A stretch of DNA of 64,000 bases. Source: G963677485 sp942492855 (GTDB lineage: Bacteria; Armatimonadota; HRBIN16). The notes under the pieces are model-generated. The model had not been told where the DNA came from. It saw nothing but the letters and a program-made list of their open reading frames with translations, and made no database searches. The stretch covers positions 3,844,001-3,908,000 of the forward strand of contig OW818647.1 in NCBI GenBank assembly GCA_942492855.1, given 5' to 3'. This document shows positions 7,450-15,698 of the stretch, in pieces (position 1 is the stretch's first letter; every line of letters begins with the position of its first letter). Position numbers and translations under genes: made by a program.

Positions 7450-10400
7450 TTACTCGATGCGCTTCACCACAACATGCCGGTAGGAGTTGACCATCGAATT
7501 CTCCATGACGCCAATCCCGATACGCCCCTTGGGCAGCGAACTCTCTTTCGCTTCAAAGATCAACTTTCCGTCCGCATAACACCGGATGTCAGGTCCGACT
7601 GCCGTCACACGGAATGTGACCCAGGTGTTCGGGACGATGTCGACGGTATGCAGAAACATCATTGACCATTCGCCTTTGACCATTTTGCTCAGTTCCAGCG
7701 ACCGATTATCGCCATGAAGCCCAAAACGGTAGTAGTTGTCAAGTGACTCCACACGGAAGAACACATAGGATTTTAGCCAGGTGACTTCGGGCTGCTCACT
7801 ACCGTCCATCTTGGTTGTCACTTCGATGGAATAGTCTGACCAGTTCATATTGCCTGTCAAAGCCAGATGCCCTGGTCCAGTGGCTTGAGCCACTCCGTTT
7901 GATACCCGCCAGTTGCCGCTGGAGACCGACCACTTACTCATACTGCCAGAACTGAAGTCGTCATGGAAGAGGTCGCTCGTAGCAAATGGTGTGATCGCAT
8001 CCACCGGGAGATGGAACGTCTGTGATGTGCCTGCAGATTCGATCTGAAGTGCGATGCTGCCTGCTCCTGCTGCTGACACATGGCATGTTACGGCCCGTGT
8101 TTCGGCAGGCTTCAGAGTCAGGCGTGGCTGAAGGATATTAACAGATCCGCTGCCACTGACGAATGATCCTGTGATTGAGATGGCTTGAGGGCGGTCGGTG
8201 TGATTGGTGAGATTGACACGAACCTCCTCACCCTTTGTGTTTCGCACGAATACCGGGTCAAGCGGTGTGACCACTTCCACAGGGTCGACGACCCAGGCTG
8301 AGAACTCGGTCGTCTCTGCACCCGCGGAGACCTTGAGACTGACTTCGCCCTTCGGTGCATCCGATGGGACGGTCACACGAAGCTTATTGGCAGAGCCGTC
8401 TGGTGTGGCCGGTCCCCACGGAGTCAGCATGGAGATGGCTCCGCGGGAAGATGCTTTCATCTCCAGCATATTGTCTGCTCCACGCACCAGCACAGGAGCT
8501 GTCTGGCTTGTGAGGTCATACCTCGGTTTTGGCGAAAAGAGCAGCATTGACGCGGCAATATGCAGCGGGATTTCTGTGCTCATGGCATTTCCAGAGCGTT
8601 TGAACGGCAGTTCCATCACCCCACGGTAGTCTCCCGACAGAAGATAGCAGTGGCGGATGGTGTTGGCGTTGGTCACATTGACTTTGACCTTCACAGCGCG
8701 GGTCATGGCAGGGCTTGAGCCTGCCGCTATGACCTGCGTCGTCTTGTCACTCACCACCGCAGCCAGGTAGTCGCCATTAGGGGCCTGGAACAGGTTCCCC
8801 TGGACATCAGCGGGTACGGTGATGGCGTGGGCATTCAACACCCACTTGCGCTCCTTCATCAGCTCGAACAGCGGCATGTATTTGCTTTCGATCGCTCTTG
8901 AAGGGCTTCCTATCGCAGTGCCAGAGGCTCCGGGGAAATATCCGCCTGACAAGCACGCCTTCAACTTGATCTCCGTGCTGGTGGCATCCAGATCGTATGG
9001 CAGGCAGATCATCGGGCGTTCGAGGCCGAAGAACTGCGTCATGTTGGCCATCGGACCGACCGCTTCCGACATGATCCCGTCGACACCCTTACAGACCTCG
9101 AGGTTGGTTGGGCCGTTAGTCCAGATTCCCAGCCCTCTTGTATGCAGCCTGGTGCCCATCTCTATCAGTGCTTTCTCCTGAGCAAAACCCAGCATGTAAC
9201 AGGCGCGACTATCTTGCATGGTCCGCCCGTCGTCATGGGAGAAGTCGTAGTCGCGGTAGTCATCTCTATCGAGAAATATGCCGTCGATGTCAGAATAGGC
9301 CGCGATGAGTTTATCGAGTTGCTCAAGAATGGCCTTACCCCAAGGTGATGCCGGGTCGGGGTTCATCAGCCGGCAGAACTGCCAGGCAGTCAACGGCGCT
9401 CCTGCGGCGTCGTGCGCGATGTCAGCCGCGAAATACTTTACGGCATACTGGTGCCAGGCTTCGAACGTCTGGTAGTAAATGTAGGACTGGATACCGTGTT
9501 TCTTCCACAGGGCCAGCTCCTTGCGCATGTTGGCCAGGCTGTTTTGGTAAAGCTCGGGGGTATTACCCTTCTCCCAGCGGTCAATGCTGACGGCGTCTTG
9601 ATCCATCGCGACAGCCCAGTTGTCGCGATCAGGGCGATATACGCCATAAAATGGGAAGTAACCATGGAGCTCTTGCCAGGTCACACCGCGTCCGGCGGTA
9701 TCGATGATCTCGGCCTCGGTGGTGGTGGGCGCTCCCATGGCATACCAGCCTTCGCCTTGAGTGACCCGTTTTACGATTGGCCGGAAATAGTCAGGATAGC
9801 TCTTGCTTAGCCAGCCTAAACCCGGACGCCAGTCACCTTCATGTGGTATCAGCATCAACGTGGCTTTCACCGGATACTGGACGCCTAGCCGCATGTGGTG
9901 GTTGGACACGCGTATGCGTTTTGGGTTGGCGTCGGTCTCCATGGCAAATGTGAGCCCGGGTTTATGCACATCCGGCGGGGCGATCAGCGAGAGCCCTGTG
10001 TCTGTTTTCGCGGTGTAGACACATACCCAGGGGACATAGGTGGCAGTGCGGTAGAGGATTTCCTGAGCCCGCAGGCCCCTAATCTTTGCGGGTACATTAG
10101 GTGCCGCCCAAAAAGCGTCTTCTGAAGTCGTGAGCACCGGCAGGCGAAAGTCGATATTGGCTTCACGGTCTGTGTTTAACGTGGTGCTGGCCGCCACATC
10201 CCATCGTAGCGCATCTTGCGTGATAGTGAATGTCATTGTGAAGGTATAGTCGTTGTTGATTGTTCTGGAGAAGGTGAGGCTGGCTTCAGAGCTGGTCTGA
10301 TGCGTTTTGGCATCGAGCGGGTCTCCGCCAGAAATCAGATAACTCTTGCCCGCGACTTTATCAATCAACAGCACATCGGCCGGTGCCGAGAGAAGCTCTC

Positions 10401-10590
10401 TTCGGGTATACAACGATAGCAGTTGGCCCGTTGCTTTGGATATGGTGACCCGCATTTGCGGGTTCTTTAATACCCATGTGTTACCAGACGATGTTATCGA
10501 CACACCGCCATTCTGTGCTTTCAATTGGCTATTTACTATCATGTCTTCCACGAGACCTTCACCTCTGGCATCAGCCCAAGAATATGGCAT
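7450..10590 (-). CDS. large glycosidase-type protein with C-terminal LamG-like domain
   Basis: The 1046-residue product has an N-terminal beta-rich region (to about 270), a central TIM-barrel-like part with IDGIFLDRDDYRDYD, GIWTNGPTNLEVCKGVDGIMSE and FPGASGTAIGSPSRAIESKY, then beta-sandwich stretches. It ends (about 860-1046) in a concanavalin-like/DUF1080-type domain: LFHDDFSSGSMSKWSV, YYRFGLHGDNRSLEL, GRIGIGVMEN. The order suggests a clan GH-D-like glycosidase with a binding module, but I cannot name the GH family. No signal peptide is apparent. The first ATG lies in a palindrome without a ribosome site; ATG at 10542 (after GGAAG) is an alternative start. Confidence 0.65.
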   Translation of the reverse strand: MPYSWADARGEGLVEDMIVNSQLKAQNGGVSITSSGNTWVLKNPQMRVTISKATGQLLSLYTRRELLSAPADVLLIDKVAGKSYLISGGDPLDAKTHQTSSEASLTFSRTINNDYTFTMTFTITQDALRWDVAASTTLNTDREANIDFRLPVLTTSEDAFWAAPNVPAKIRGLRAQEILYRTATYVPWVCVYTAKTDTGLSLIAPPDVHKPGLTFAMETDANPKRIRVSNHHMRLGVQYPVKATLMLIPHEGDWRPGLGWLSKSYPDYFRPIVKRVTQGEGWYAMGAPTTTEAEIIDTAGRGVTWQELHGYFPFYGVYRPDRDNWAVAMDQDAVSIDRWEKGNTPELYQNSLANMRKELALWKKHGIQSYIYYQTFEAWHQYAVKYFAADIAHDAAGAPLTAWQFCRLMNPDPASPWGKAILEQLDKLIAAYSDIDGIFLDRDDYRDYDFSHDDGRTMQDSRACYMLGFAQEKALIEMGTRLHTRGLGIWTNGPTNLEVCKGVDGIMSEAVGPMANMTQFFGLERPMICLPYDLDATSTEIKLKACLSGGYFPGASGTAIGSPSRAIESKYMPLFELMKERKWVLNAHAITVPADVQGNLFQAPNGDYLAAVVSDKTTQVIAAGSSPAMTRAVKVKVNVTNANTIRHCYLLSGDYRGVMELPFKRSGNAMSTEIPLHIAASMLLFSPKPRYDLTSQTAPVLVRGADNMLEMKASSRGAISMLTPWGPATPDGSANKLRVTVPSDAPKGEVSLKVSAGAETTEFSAWVVDPVEVVTPLDPVFVRNTKGEEVRVNLTNHTDRPQAISITGSFVSGSGSVNILQPRLTLKPAETRAVTCHVSAAGAGSIALQIESAGTSQTFHLPVDAITPFATSDLFHDDFSSGSMSKWSVSSGNWRVSNGVAQATGPGHLALTGNMNWSDYSIEVTTKMDGSEQPEVTWLKSYVFFRVESLDNYYRFGLHGDNRSLELSKMVKGEWSMMFLHTVDIVPNTWVTFRVTAVGPDIRCYADGKLIFEAKESSLPKGRIGIGVMENSMVNSYRHVVVKRIE

Positions 10591-10613
10591 AATTTGGTCT
10601 ATTATGCCATATT
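10581..10613. promoter_or_regulatory. operator-like inverted repeat at the start of the glycosidase gene
   Basis: A perfect 13 bp inverted repeat (AATATGGCATAAT and its complement) is separated by 7 nt. TTGGTC occurs twice, in the spacer and just outside the repeat. The first ATG of the minus-strand gene lies inside it. It could be a binding site for a dimeric regulator. If so, translation probably begins at the downstream ATG. Confidence 0.4.
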
Positions 10614-11008
10614 TGGTCGAATTTCGCTAACGAGCAAACAAGTGTGCCGTATAGCGGAGGAGCTACTCAGCCTTAGGCGATGATCGTGCATCAGTCCGCG
10701 ATCGGTGATGCTGCATAGCTTCCGGCACCCACGAAGTGGGTAGCAGTTCTTATAGCCACGGGTGAGCGCCAGCGAAACCCGTGGTGGGCAGTCTAAACCA
10801 TCTACCCCGAAGTGGGTAGTCTGCGGTGACTTGATAAAACGGCTACCGCGCATAGGTGAGACCCACTTCGGGGTAGGTATGGCGCGCGTATTACCAGGGG
10901 TATCGCTTCGCTCACCCCTGGCTATAAGAATCTTACCCACTTCGTGGGTGCCCGGGGCGATGCATGCAGGCGTTGCGCCTATGCTGAACAGACACCGGGT
11001 AGTATCAT

Positions 11009-11038
11009 CCTGAAATCCCGGTAGAAATTATACCTACA
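11009..11038. repeat. IS left terminal inverted repeat
   Basis: Thirty bases exactly complementary to 12775-12804. Read outward it contains TATAAT (11032-11027 on the minus strand), with TTGTGT 18 nt upstream at 11056-11051. This is an outward-facing promoter candidate. Confidence 0.92.
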
Positions 11039-11122
11039 GCAAATTCTGTCACACAAATCGTAATGACGCCTGAAATTCATTGTCGATCTTCGCAAAATAT
11101 TGCACGATAATCGTTAATCCAG

Positions 11123-11152
11123 TTGTATTTCTCCCTGGTGTGTAGGTATAAT
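11123..11152 (+). promoter_or_regulatory. transposase promoter
   Basis: TTGTAT (11123-11128), 18 nt spacer, TATAAT (11147-11152). The predicted transcript starts near 11159, beyond the centre of the palindrome at 11130-11177, so mRNA from this promoter contains only the right arm and leaves the ribosome site free. Confidence 0.55.
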
Positions 11153-11177
11153 ATATTATACCTACACACCAGGGAGA
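11130..11177. repeat. perfect 48 bp palindrome before the transposase gene
   Basis: Two 24 bp arms with no loop are exactly complementary and centred between 11153 and 11154. The arms share TGTAGGTATAAT with the IS ends. The right arm contains the Shine-Dalgarno AGGGAG (11171-11176) of the transposase (ATG at 11187). A transcript reading in from outside would fold and hide this site. Confidence 0.85.
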
Positions 11178-11186
11178 CAACATCAC

Positions 11187-12779
11187 ATGAGTTCCATAGT
11201 GCGGCAAAAGGTCGGAGATAAGATATATCTCTATGAGTCGGTGTCCTACCGCAATGAAGAAGGTAAACCCCGAAATACACGGGTGCCAATAGGCAAGGTC
11301 GATCCATTAACTGGGCACCCGATATATAAACCGGAATACCTTGCACGCATGGCGGATATGGGAACTCCTATTGACACATCTGCCACAGATACGATGTTTT
11401 CCATTGCTGACATCCGTGCTTCTACGATTAAGGATTATGGTGCATTTTACCTTTTCAATCGCATTGCTGATCGCACAGGACTTTTGGATGCCCTCAAAAG
11501 TGCCCTGCCTGAATACTGGCAAGAGATCTTTGTGCTGGCATGTTATCTGGTTTCCTCTGGTGACCCGTTCTTCTATTGTGAGGACTGGCTTAACAGGACA
11601 GAATGCCTTCCAGTCGGCAGTATGTCATCCCAGCGTATTAGCGAACTGCTGATGGCAGTTACCCCTGATGAGAGAGTAAAATTCTATCAGTCATGGTGCC
11701 GGCCCCGAAGCGAGCAGGAATACCTTGCCCTCGACATTACATCGACTTCTTCCTATTCTACCCTGATAGACGATGTGGAATGGGGATATAACCGGGATGA
11801 GGAGCATCTTCCGCAGATCAATATCTGTATGCTGATGGGTGAGAAATCAAGACTTCCGATTTACCAAACAGTATACAGTGGCAGTCTCAAGGATGTCAGC
11901 ACGCTGGAAACCACAATCGCTGAGATGGACGCCATCTCCGAAGGCAAACCGACCCTGATTGTGATGGACAAAGGCTTCTTCAGCACAAATAACATAAACT
12001 CCATGCTGGATGATCCAGGCCGAGTGCGCTTTATCATAGCAGTTCCATTTACCTCCAACTTCGCCAAAAAGCAGGTAGAGAGTGAAAGGAATGACATTGA
12101 TAGACTGCATAATACAATAGTAACAGGCGGGGACTCCATACGGGCAGTGGCCAAACTGCGTGCATGGAACAAGCAGCATAAACTCTATTCGCATGTTTTC
12201 TATAATGCAATGAAAGGCATGAAACAAAGGGAGGAACTGTATGCCCATGTTACCGTATTGAAAGAGCGGGCTGAAGTGGATCCGTCTGCTGCCATGCAGG
12301 ATGACAACTACAATAGATACCTCATCATTCGGAAGTCGGAAAAAGACCCATCTGGATATACCGTCAACATTAGGGAAGATGTCATCAGCAGGGAACTGGA
12401 ACATGCAGGGTGGATGGTTGTGGTCAGCAATGATGTGTCGGATGTAAAGGAAGCGATATCCATTTACCGTGAGAAGGATGTTGTGGAAAAGGGCTTTCAT
12501 CGTCTTAAAAACAGCCTTGACCTTGGAAGGCTCAGGGTACATAAGCAAGAGAGTATGCAGAGCAAGGTGTTCATCAGCTTTATTGCGCTGATCCTGCTGT
12601 CACATATCCACAAGGTGATGGTGGATAAGGGGCTGTATAAACATATGACAATGAAAAAGCTGCTTATGACACTAAGCAAACTCCGTATACAGGAAATCTA
12701 TGGTGCTCGAATACTGTTCCCTTTGACAAAGCTGCAAAAAGACATCTATAAGGCGTTTGATGTTGACGAACCTGTGTAG
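11187..12779 (+). CDS. IS1634-type transposase
   Basis: A DDE transposase of 530 residues in the IS4 superfamily, acting on the 30 bp ends of its element. Acidic residues are D183 (LALDITST), D261 (IVMDKGFFS) and E434 in YREKDVVEKGFHRLK. This last motif fits the Y-x2-R/K-x3-E-x6-K signature of the group. AGGGAG at 11171-11176 precedes the ATG by 10 nt and lies in the right arm of a palindrome. The gene has no frameshift and its stop lies in the right terminal repeat. It is probably active. Confidence 0.93.
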   Translation: MSSIVRQKVGDKIYLYESVSYRNEEGKPRNTRVPIGKVDPLTGHPIYKPEYLARMADMGTPIDTSATDTMFSIADIRASTIKDYGAFYLFNRIADRTGLLDALKSALPEYWQEIFVLACYLVSSGDPFFYCEDWLNRTECLPVGSMSSQRISELLMAVTPDERVKFYQSWCRPRSEQEYLALDITSTSSYSTLIDDVEWGYNRDEEHLPQINICMLMGEKSRLPIYQTVYSGSLKDVSTLETTIAEMDAISEGKPTLIVMDKGFFSTNNINSMLDDPGRVRFIIAVPFTSNFAKKQVESERNDIDRLHNTIVTGGDSIRAVAKLRAWNKQHKLYSHVFYNAMKGMKQREELYAHVTVLKERAEVDPSAAMQDDNYNRYLIIRKSEKDPSGYTVNIREDVISRELEHAGWMVVVSNDVSDVKEAISIYREKDVVEKGFHRLKNSLDLGRLRVHKQESMQSKVFISFIALILLSHIHKVMVDKGLYKHMTMKKLLMTLSKLRIQEIYGARILFPLTKLQKDIYKAFDVDEPV

Positions 12780-12786
12780 GTATAAT
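12757..12786 (+). promoter_or_regulatory. outward-facing promoter at the IS right end
   Basis: TTGATG (12757-12762), 18 nt spacer, TATAAT (12781-12786), with the -10 inside the right terminal repeat. It points into the 3' end of the minus-strand glycosidase at 12843, so it would make antisense RNA. Confidence 0.4.
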
Positions 12787-12804
12787 TTCTACCGGGATTT
12801 CAGG
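12775..12804. repeat. IS right terminal inverted repeat
   Basis: Exact complement of the left terminal repeat (11009-11038). It contains the last bases of the transposase stop region and TATAAT facing outward. Confidence 0.92.
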
Positions 12805-12842
12805 TATCATCTGATGGCTGAATAGTTACTGTGCTGTTTTGC

Positions 12843-14756
12843 CTAATGGGTGATAGCTTTCATCAAATGCATGATGCCGATCTGGCAGAAGGCGGTCGAT
12901 TCGGGATACATGTCGAACTTCAGATGGTCTTCAACCCCGTCTTTGTCGCGGTCTTCCACCCAGTTATACACCCCACCCAGCTCGTTGAACAGCCGCACTC
13001 CCCAGGGGTTCTTGCCGCAGATATATGTCACCATCTTTTCGGCACGCAGCCGGTAACGCTCGTCGCCGGTCAGTTGGTAAAGCCTGGCGAGGGCGTGCGT
13101 CCAGTGCCCGGACTGGTAGAAAAAAATGAAGTTGTGGGCTTGCCAGCTATTACTATCTACCTCACCCCAGATGTAGGTCATGGTGTCTGGAGTGCGGCGT
13201 AGTCCGAAGTGTATCACATCACCCTTGAAGTTGGCGGGTGATACTTTTGTCTTCATCCAGGCATCGGCGACCTGTGTGGCGGAAAGGCGCCAAGCTTTGG
13301 CGTCAGGACGTTTTGGCATCAGCAGGCACCCGTCCGCCAGAGCGGCGATGGCCATGCTGTCGGTGTTGGGGTAGACCTCCCACTGGTGATGCGGTTTTTC
13401 GAGGTCCGCCAGTGCGTTCAGGGCATCGACACAAGCCGCCTGGAGGCTCATCTTGCCGTTGGCTGTCTCCACAGGCAGGTTGGGTGCGACCTGGCACGCG
13501 GCCAGCATACCCACCACTAGATAGGCGTGCTCACCCGCATCTCGCCAATAGAGATGGCCTTTGGGAGTCCGTTTCGTATATTTGCCCAGAAGCCCGTCCT
13601 TGAGACAGAACTTCACCGTGAGAGGGATCGCGGTCTTGAGCTTCTCGGCGACAGCTCCTGTGGGGAAGCGGCGAAGAGCCTCACCCATGCCCCACATGCC
13701 GCGGCCGTTGAGGCAACCGCCGACAGCGTAGTCTAGAAATGCCGGGTTGTAGAACCAGCCTTTACCTTCGGTCAGATAGCTGCCATCCGCGAACACTCCA
13801 TACCGAAACGCTCCGGCGGTGTAGTGCTCTTGCAAGCCGCGGTGGTCCAGCAGCGCGAAGTTATCCGCCGATGTATGCTGCATCGCCAGCAGATTCAGGA
13901 CGCCTTCCTGCTGCATTTGGGCCAGGTTGTCGTCCAGCAGATTGTTCTGGGTGGGACGCATGAGATACATGATCAGCATGTCGGCGAAGTCGTTGCTGAA
14001 GGCGTATGGCATGTAGTTGTCGGAGCTGGTGTTCTTCGGATCGCCATCCAGCGGGTGGTCGTTGCTTGGGTTGAACCAAGTATCCCATACCGACTGCCAA
14101 AAGTTGCGCGCCACGCGGTGGTTGAGCGGGGTGGACCAGTCACGGTCGCGATGCTGGAACTCATAGAGTGCCAGGTTTGTTTTGAACCAGCTCAGGTCGG
14201 CGGGTTTCGCCAGGTCGAAGTCACCGCGGCCCACTCCGCAGATTTTCGCGGCCCTGCTGCGCATGTAGAGGTTCATCATGGCGCGCATGTTTGGCCATTC
14301 TGTGCTGCGTTGATCTGTGTTTCCCTTGCGGTCCAGCAGGTCGTTGGTGAAGGCGGTGGGCAGGCCGGGAGGCGTGCTACCCGCGCGCATCACTATGAGG
14401 GTAGCCTCTGCCTGTTTGCCCGAGGCATCGAATGAGACCGCCGAAGTGGCATCGATGAATAGCACGTCGGCTCCCAGTTTGGGAGCCTTCGAGAACTGAC
14501 GAGGGTAGAGGCACTCGAATCGGCCATCACGTACCGGCAGGCTGATCTGGCTACTCACCCCACGGCTGGTGGTCACACGGACCAGCACCTGCCTGCTGCC
14601 ATGTGCTTCACCTTTGATGCTCACATCAGGCTTGGTGAGGCGTACAATCGCCGATGGCGTCAGTGTGTCGTCCAGGGAGACTTCAGGTGCGACGGGCGAC
14701 TTCGCCCATATGGAAAGGCTGCATATCAAGCAGAGCACGATCATGATCAAGCGCAT
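12843..14756 (-). CDS. secreted GH9-like (alpha/alpha)6-barrel glycosidase
   Basis: The 637-residue product begins with a signal peptide (MRLIMIVLCLICSLSIWA) and a short beta-sandwich region. The body is helical and six-hairpin-like: NYMPYAFSNDFADMLIMYLM, WRDAGEHAYLVVGMLAA, and the C-terminal LTGDERYRLRAEKMVTYICGKNPWG, which resembles GH9 enzymes. A Ca-loop-like DRDKDGVEDH follows. AGGAGG precedes the ATG by 7 nt. It lies 20 nt downstream of mqnD on the same strand. The exact GH family and substrate are not certain; other six-hairpin families are possible. Confidence 0.6.
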   Translation of the reverse strand: MRLIMIVLCLICSLSIWAKSPVAPEVSLDDTLTPSAIVRLTKPDVSIKGEAHGSRQVLVRVTTSRGVSSQISLPVRDGRFECLYPRQFSKAPKLGADVLFIDATSAVSFDASGKQAEATLIVMRAGSTPPGLPTAFTNDLLDRKGNTDQRSTEWPNMRAMMNLYMRSRAAKICGVGRGDFDLAKPADLSWFKTNLALYEFQHRDRDWSTPLNHRVARNFWQSVWDTWFNPSNDHPLDGDPKNTSSDNYMPYAFSNDFADMLIMYLMRPTQNNLLDDNLAQMQQEGVLNLLAMQHTSADNFALLDHRGLQEHYTAGAFRYGVFADGSYLTEGKGWFYNPAFLDYAVGGCLNGRGMWGMGEALRRFPTGAVAEKLKTAIPLTVKFCLKDGLLGKYTKRTPKGHLYWRDAGEHAYLVVGMLAACQVAPNLPVETANGKMSLQAACVDALNALADLEKPHHQWEVYPNTDSMAIAALADGCLLMPKRPDAKAWRLSATQVADAWMKTKVSPANFKGDVIHFGLRRTPDTMTYIWGEVDSNSWQAHNFIFFYQSGHWTHALARLYQLTGDERYRLRAEKMVTYICGKNPWGVRLFNELGGVYNWVEDRDKDGVEDHLKFDMYPESTAFCQIGIMHLMKAITH

Positions 14757-14776
14757 CGGAAGGCCTCCTGGCGTAG

Positions 14777-15628
14777 TTAGGCGACGAACTCAAATGGAGG
14801 GAGAACCGGAATAAGTCCCTGCTCATATGATCGGGTGAGGAACAGTTCAATCGACCGCTTGCCCGCGTCGCCCAGATCGAGCGTCCACTCATTGACATAC
14901 ATCCCTACGAACTTATCTGCAGTGGCTGTGTCCAACCCGCGGCCAAAGCTCATGGCGTATTCGAGCGCCTCGGTGCGATGGCCCAGGGAATAGGCGATGC
15001 TTTGGTACATCACCTGGCTCATCGCCAGCTTGACCTCCTCGGGCAGGTCGCGGCGGATGGTGTTGATACCCAGAGGAAGAGGCAGACCTGTGTCGTTCTT
15101 CCACCACACGCCCAAGTCCTGAATAGCGAAAACCGGGTAGTTGGGGTGGGTGAGTTGCCCTTCGTGGATGATCACACCGGCCTCCACTTCACCGGAGATC
15201 ACCGCGGGCATGATGGCATCGAAGTCCATTACCACGGTGTTGCAGCCTGGCATGAACAGCTTCAACGCCAGGTAAGCACTGGTCATTAAACCAGGCACAG
15301 CGATCGTCTTGCCCTCCAACTGCTGAGGGGTGACGTCTTTACCTGCGATCAGCAGGGGACCGTAGCCATCACCCATGCTGGCGCCGTGGGTCAGCACTGC
15401 GTATTTATCGGCCACGTAGGCGTAGGCATGCACGGAGATGGCGGTGGTCTCCAGTTTACCTTCTTTGGCCCATTCGTTTAGCGTTTGTATATCTCGCAGA
15501 ACATGCTCAAACTGCAGGCCGTAGGTGTCTATCTTGTCCTTGGCGAGGGCGTAGAACATAAAGGCATCATCGGCATCGGGGCTGTGGCCCAATTTTATAG
15601 GTGTCGTCCATGAGACGTTGCTTGTCAT
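14777..15628 (-). CDS. mqnD: 1,4-dihydroxy-6-naphthoate synthase MqnD
   Basis: MqnD cleaves cyclic de-hypoxanthine futalosine in the futalosine route to menaquinone. The 283-residue product has the signature LGHSPDADDAFMFYALAKDK near its start, plus TAISVHAYAY, GYGPLLIAGKD, GVIIHEGQLTHPNY and a C-terminal YVNEWTLDLGDAGKRSIELF. The frame runs on to 15814, but AAAGGAG just upstream of the ATG at 15628 fixes the start. The long form would run into the divergent helicase gene. This implies respiration with menaquinone. Confidence 0.9.
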   Translation of the reverse strand: MTSNVSWTTPIKLGHSPDADDAFMFYALAKDKIDTYGLQFEHVLRDIQTLNEWAKEGKLETTAISVHAYAYVADKYAVLTHGASMGDGYGPLLIAGKDVTPQQLEGKTIAVPGLMTSAYLALKLFMPGCNTVVMDFDAIMPAVISGEVEAGVIIHEGQLTHPNYPVFAIQDLGVWWKNDTGLPLPLGINTIRRDLPEEVKLAMSQVMYQSIAYSLGHRTEALEYAMSFGRGLDTATADKFVGMYVNEWTLDLGDAGKRSIELFLTRSYEQGLIPVLPPFEFVA

Positions 15629-15698
15629 ATGTGATCGCTCCTTTGGTCCGCGTTGCGCACCATTCACCATTTTACACCGGCTGCGGTAAACTGGACAT

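Larger units (their letters stand above)
11009..12804 (+). mobile_element. complete IS element, IS1634 group of the IS4 superfamily
   Basis: The 1796 bp element has perfect 30 bp terminal inverted repeats (11009-11038 and 12775-12804) starting CCTGAAATCCCGGTAG. It is flanked by a 6 bp target duplication TATCAT at 11003-11008 and 12805-12810. It carries one intact DDE transposase gene. Removing the element and one TATCAT restores a sequence that aligns with MITE copy 1, proving the boundaries. The transposase type, element length and 6 bp duplication fit the IS1634 group. The perfect ends and intact ORF suggest recent arrival; base composition is lower in GC than the flanks. Confidence 0.92.
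10665..12823. repeat. MITE-like palindromic element, copy 2, split by an IS
   Basis: The two parts, 10665-11008 and 12811-12823, form a 357 bp element once the IS and one target repeat are removed; copy 1 at 702 is 356 bp. The ends are ACTCAGCCTT and the inverted ATGGCTGAAT, degenerate versions of the copy 1 ends. The internal arms share CTTATAGCCACGGGTGAGCG, and hairpins at 10756-10784 and 10894-10921 match those of copy 1. The IS insertion is clearly younger than the element. Confidence 0.72.

Noticed and set aside
11009..12804. Composite transposon
   Set aside because: Only one copy of the IS is present, and the two repeats beside it are the halves of a MITE-like element, not a second IS.
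13824..14435. 203-residue plus-strand frame inside the GH9-like gene
   Set aside because: It is antisense to a gene with a signal peptide and good ribosome site, and its translation resembles no protein.
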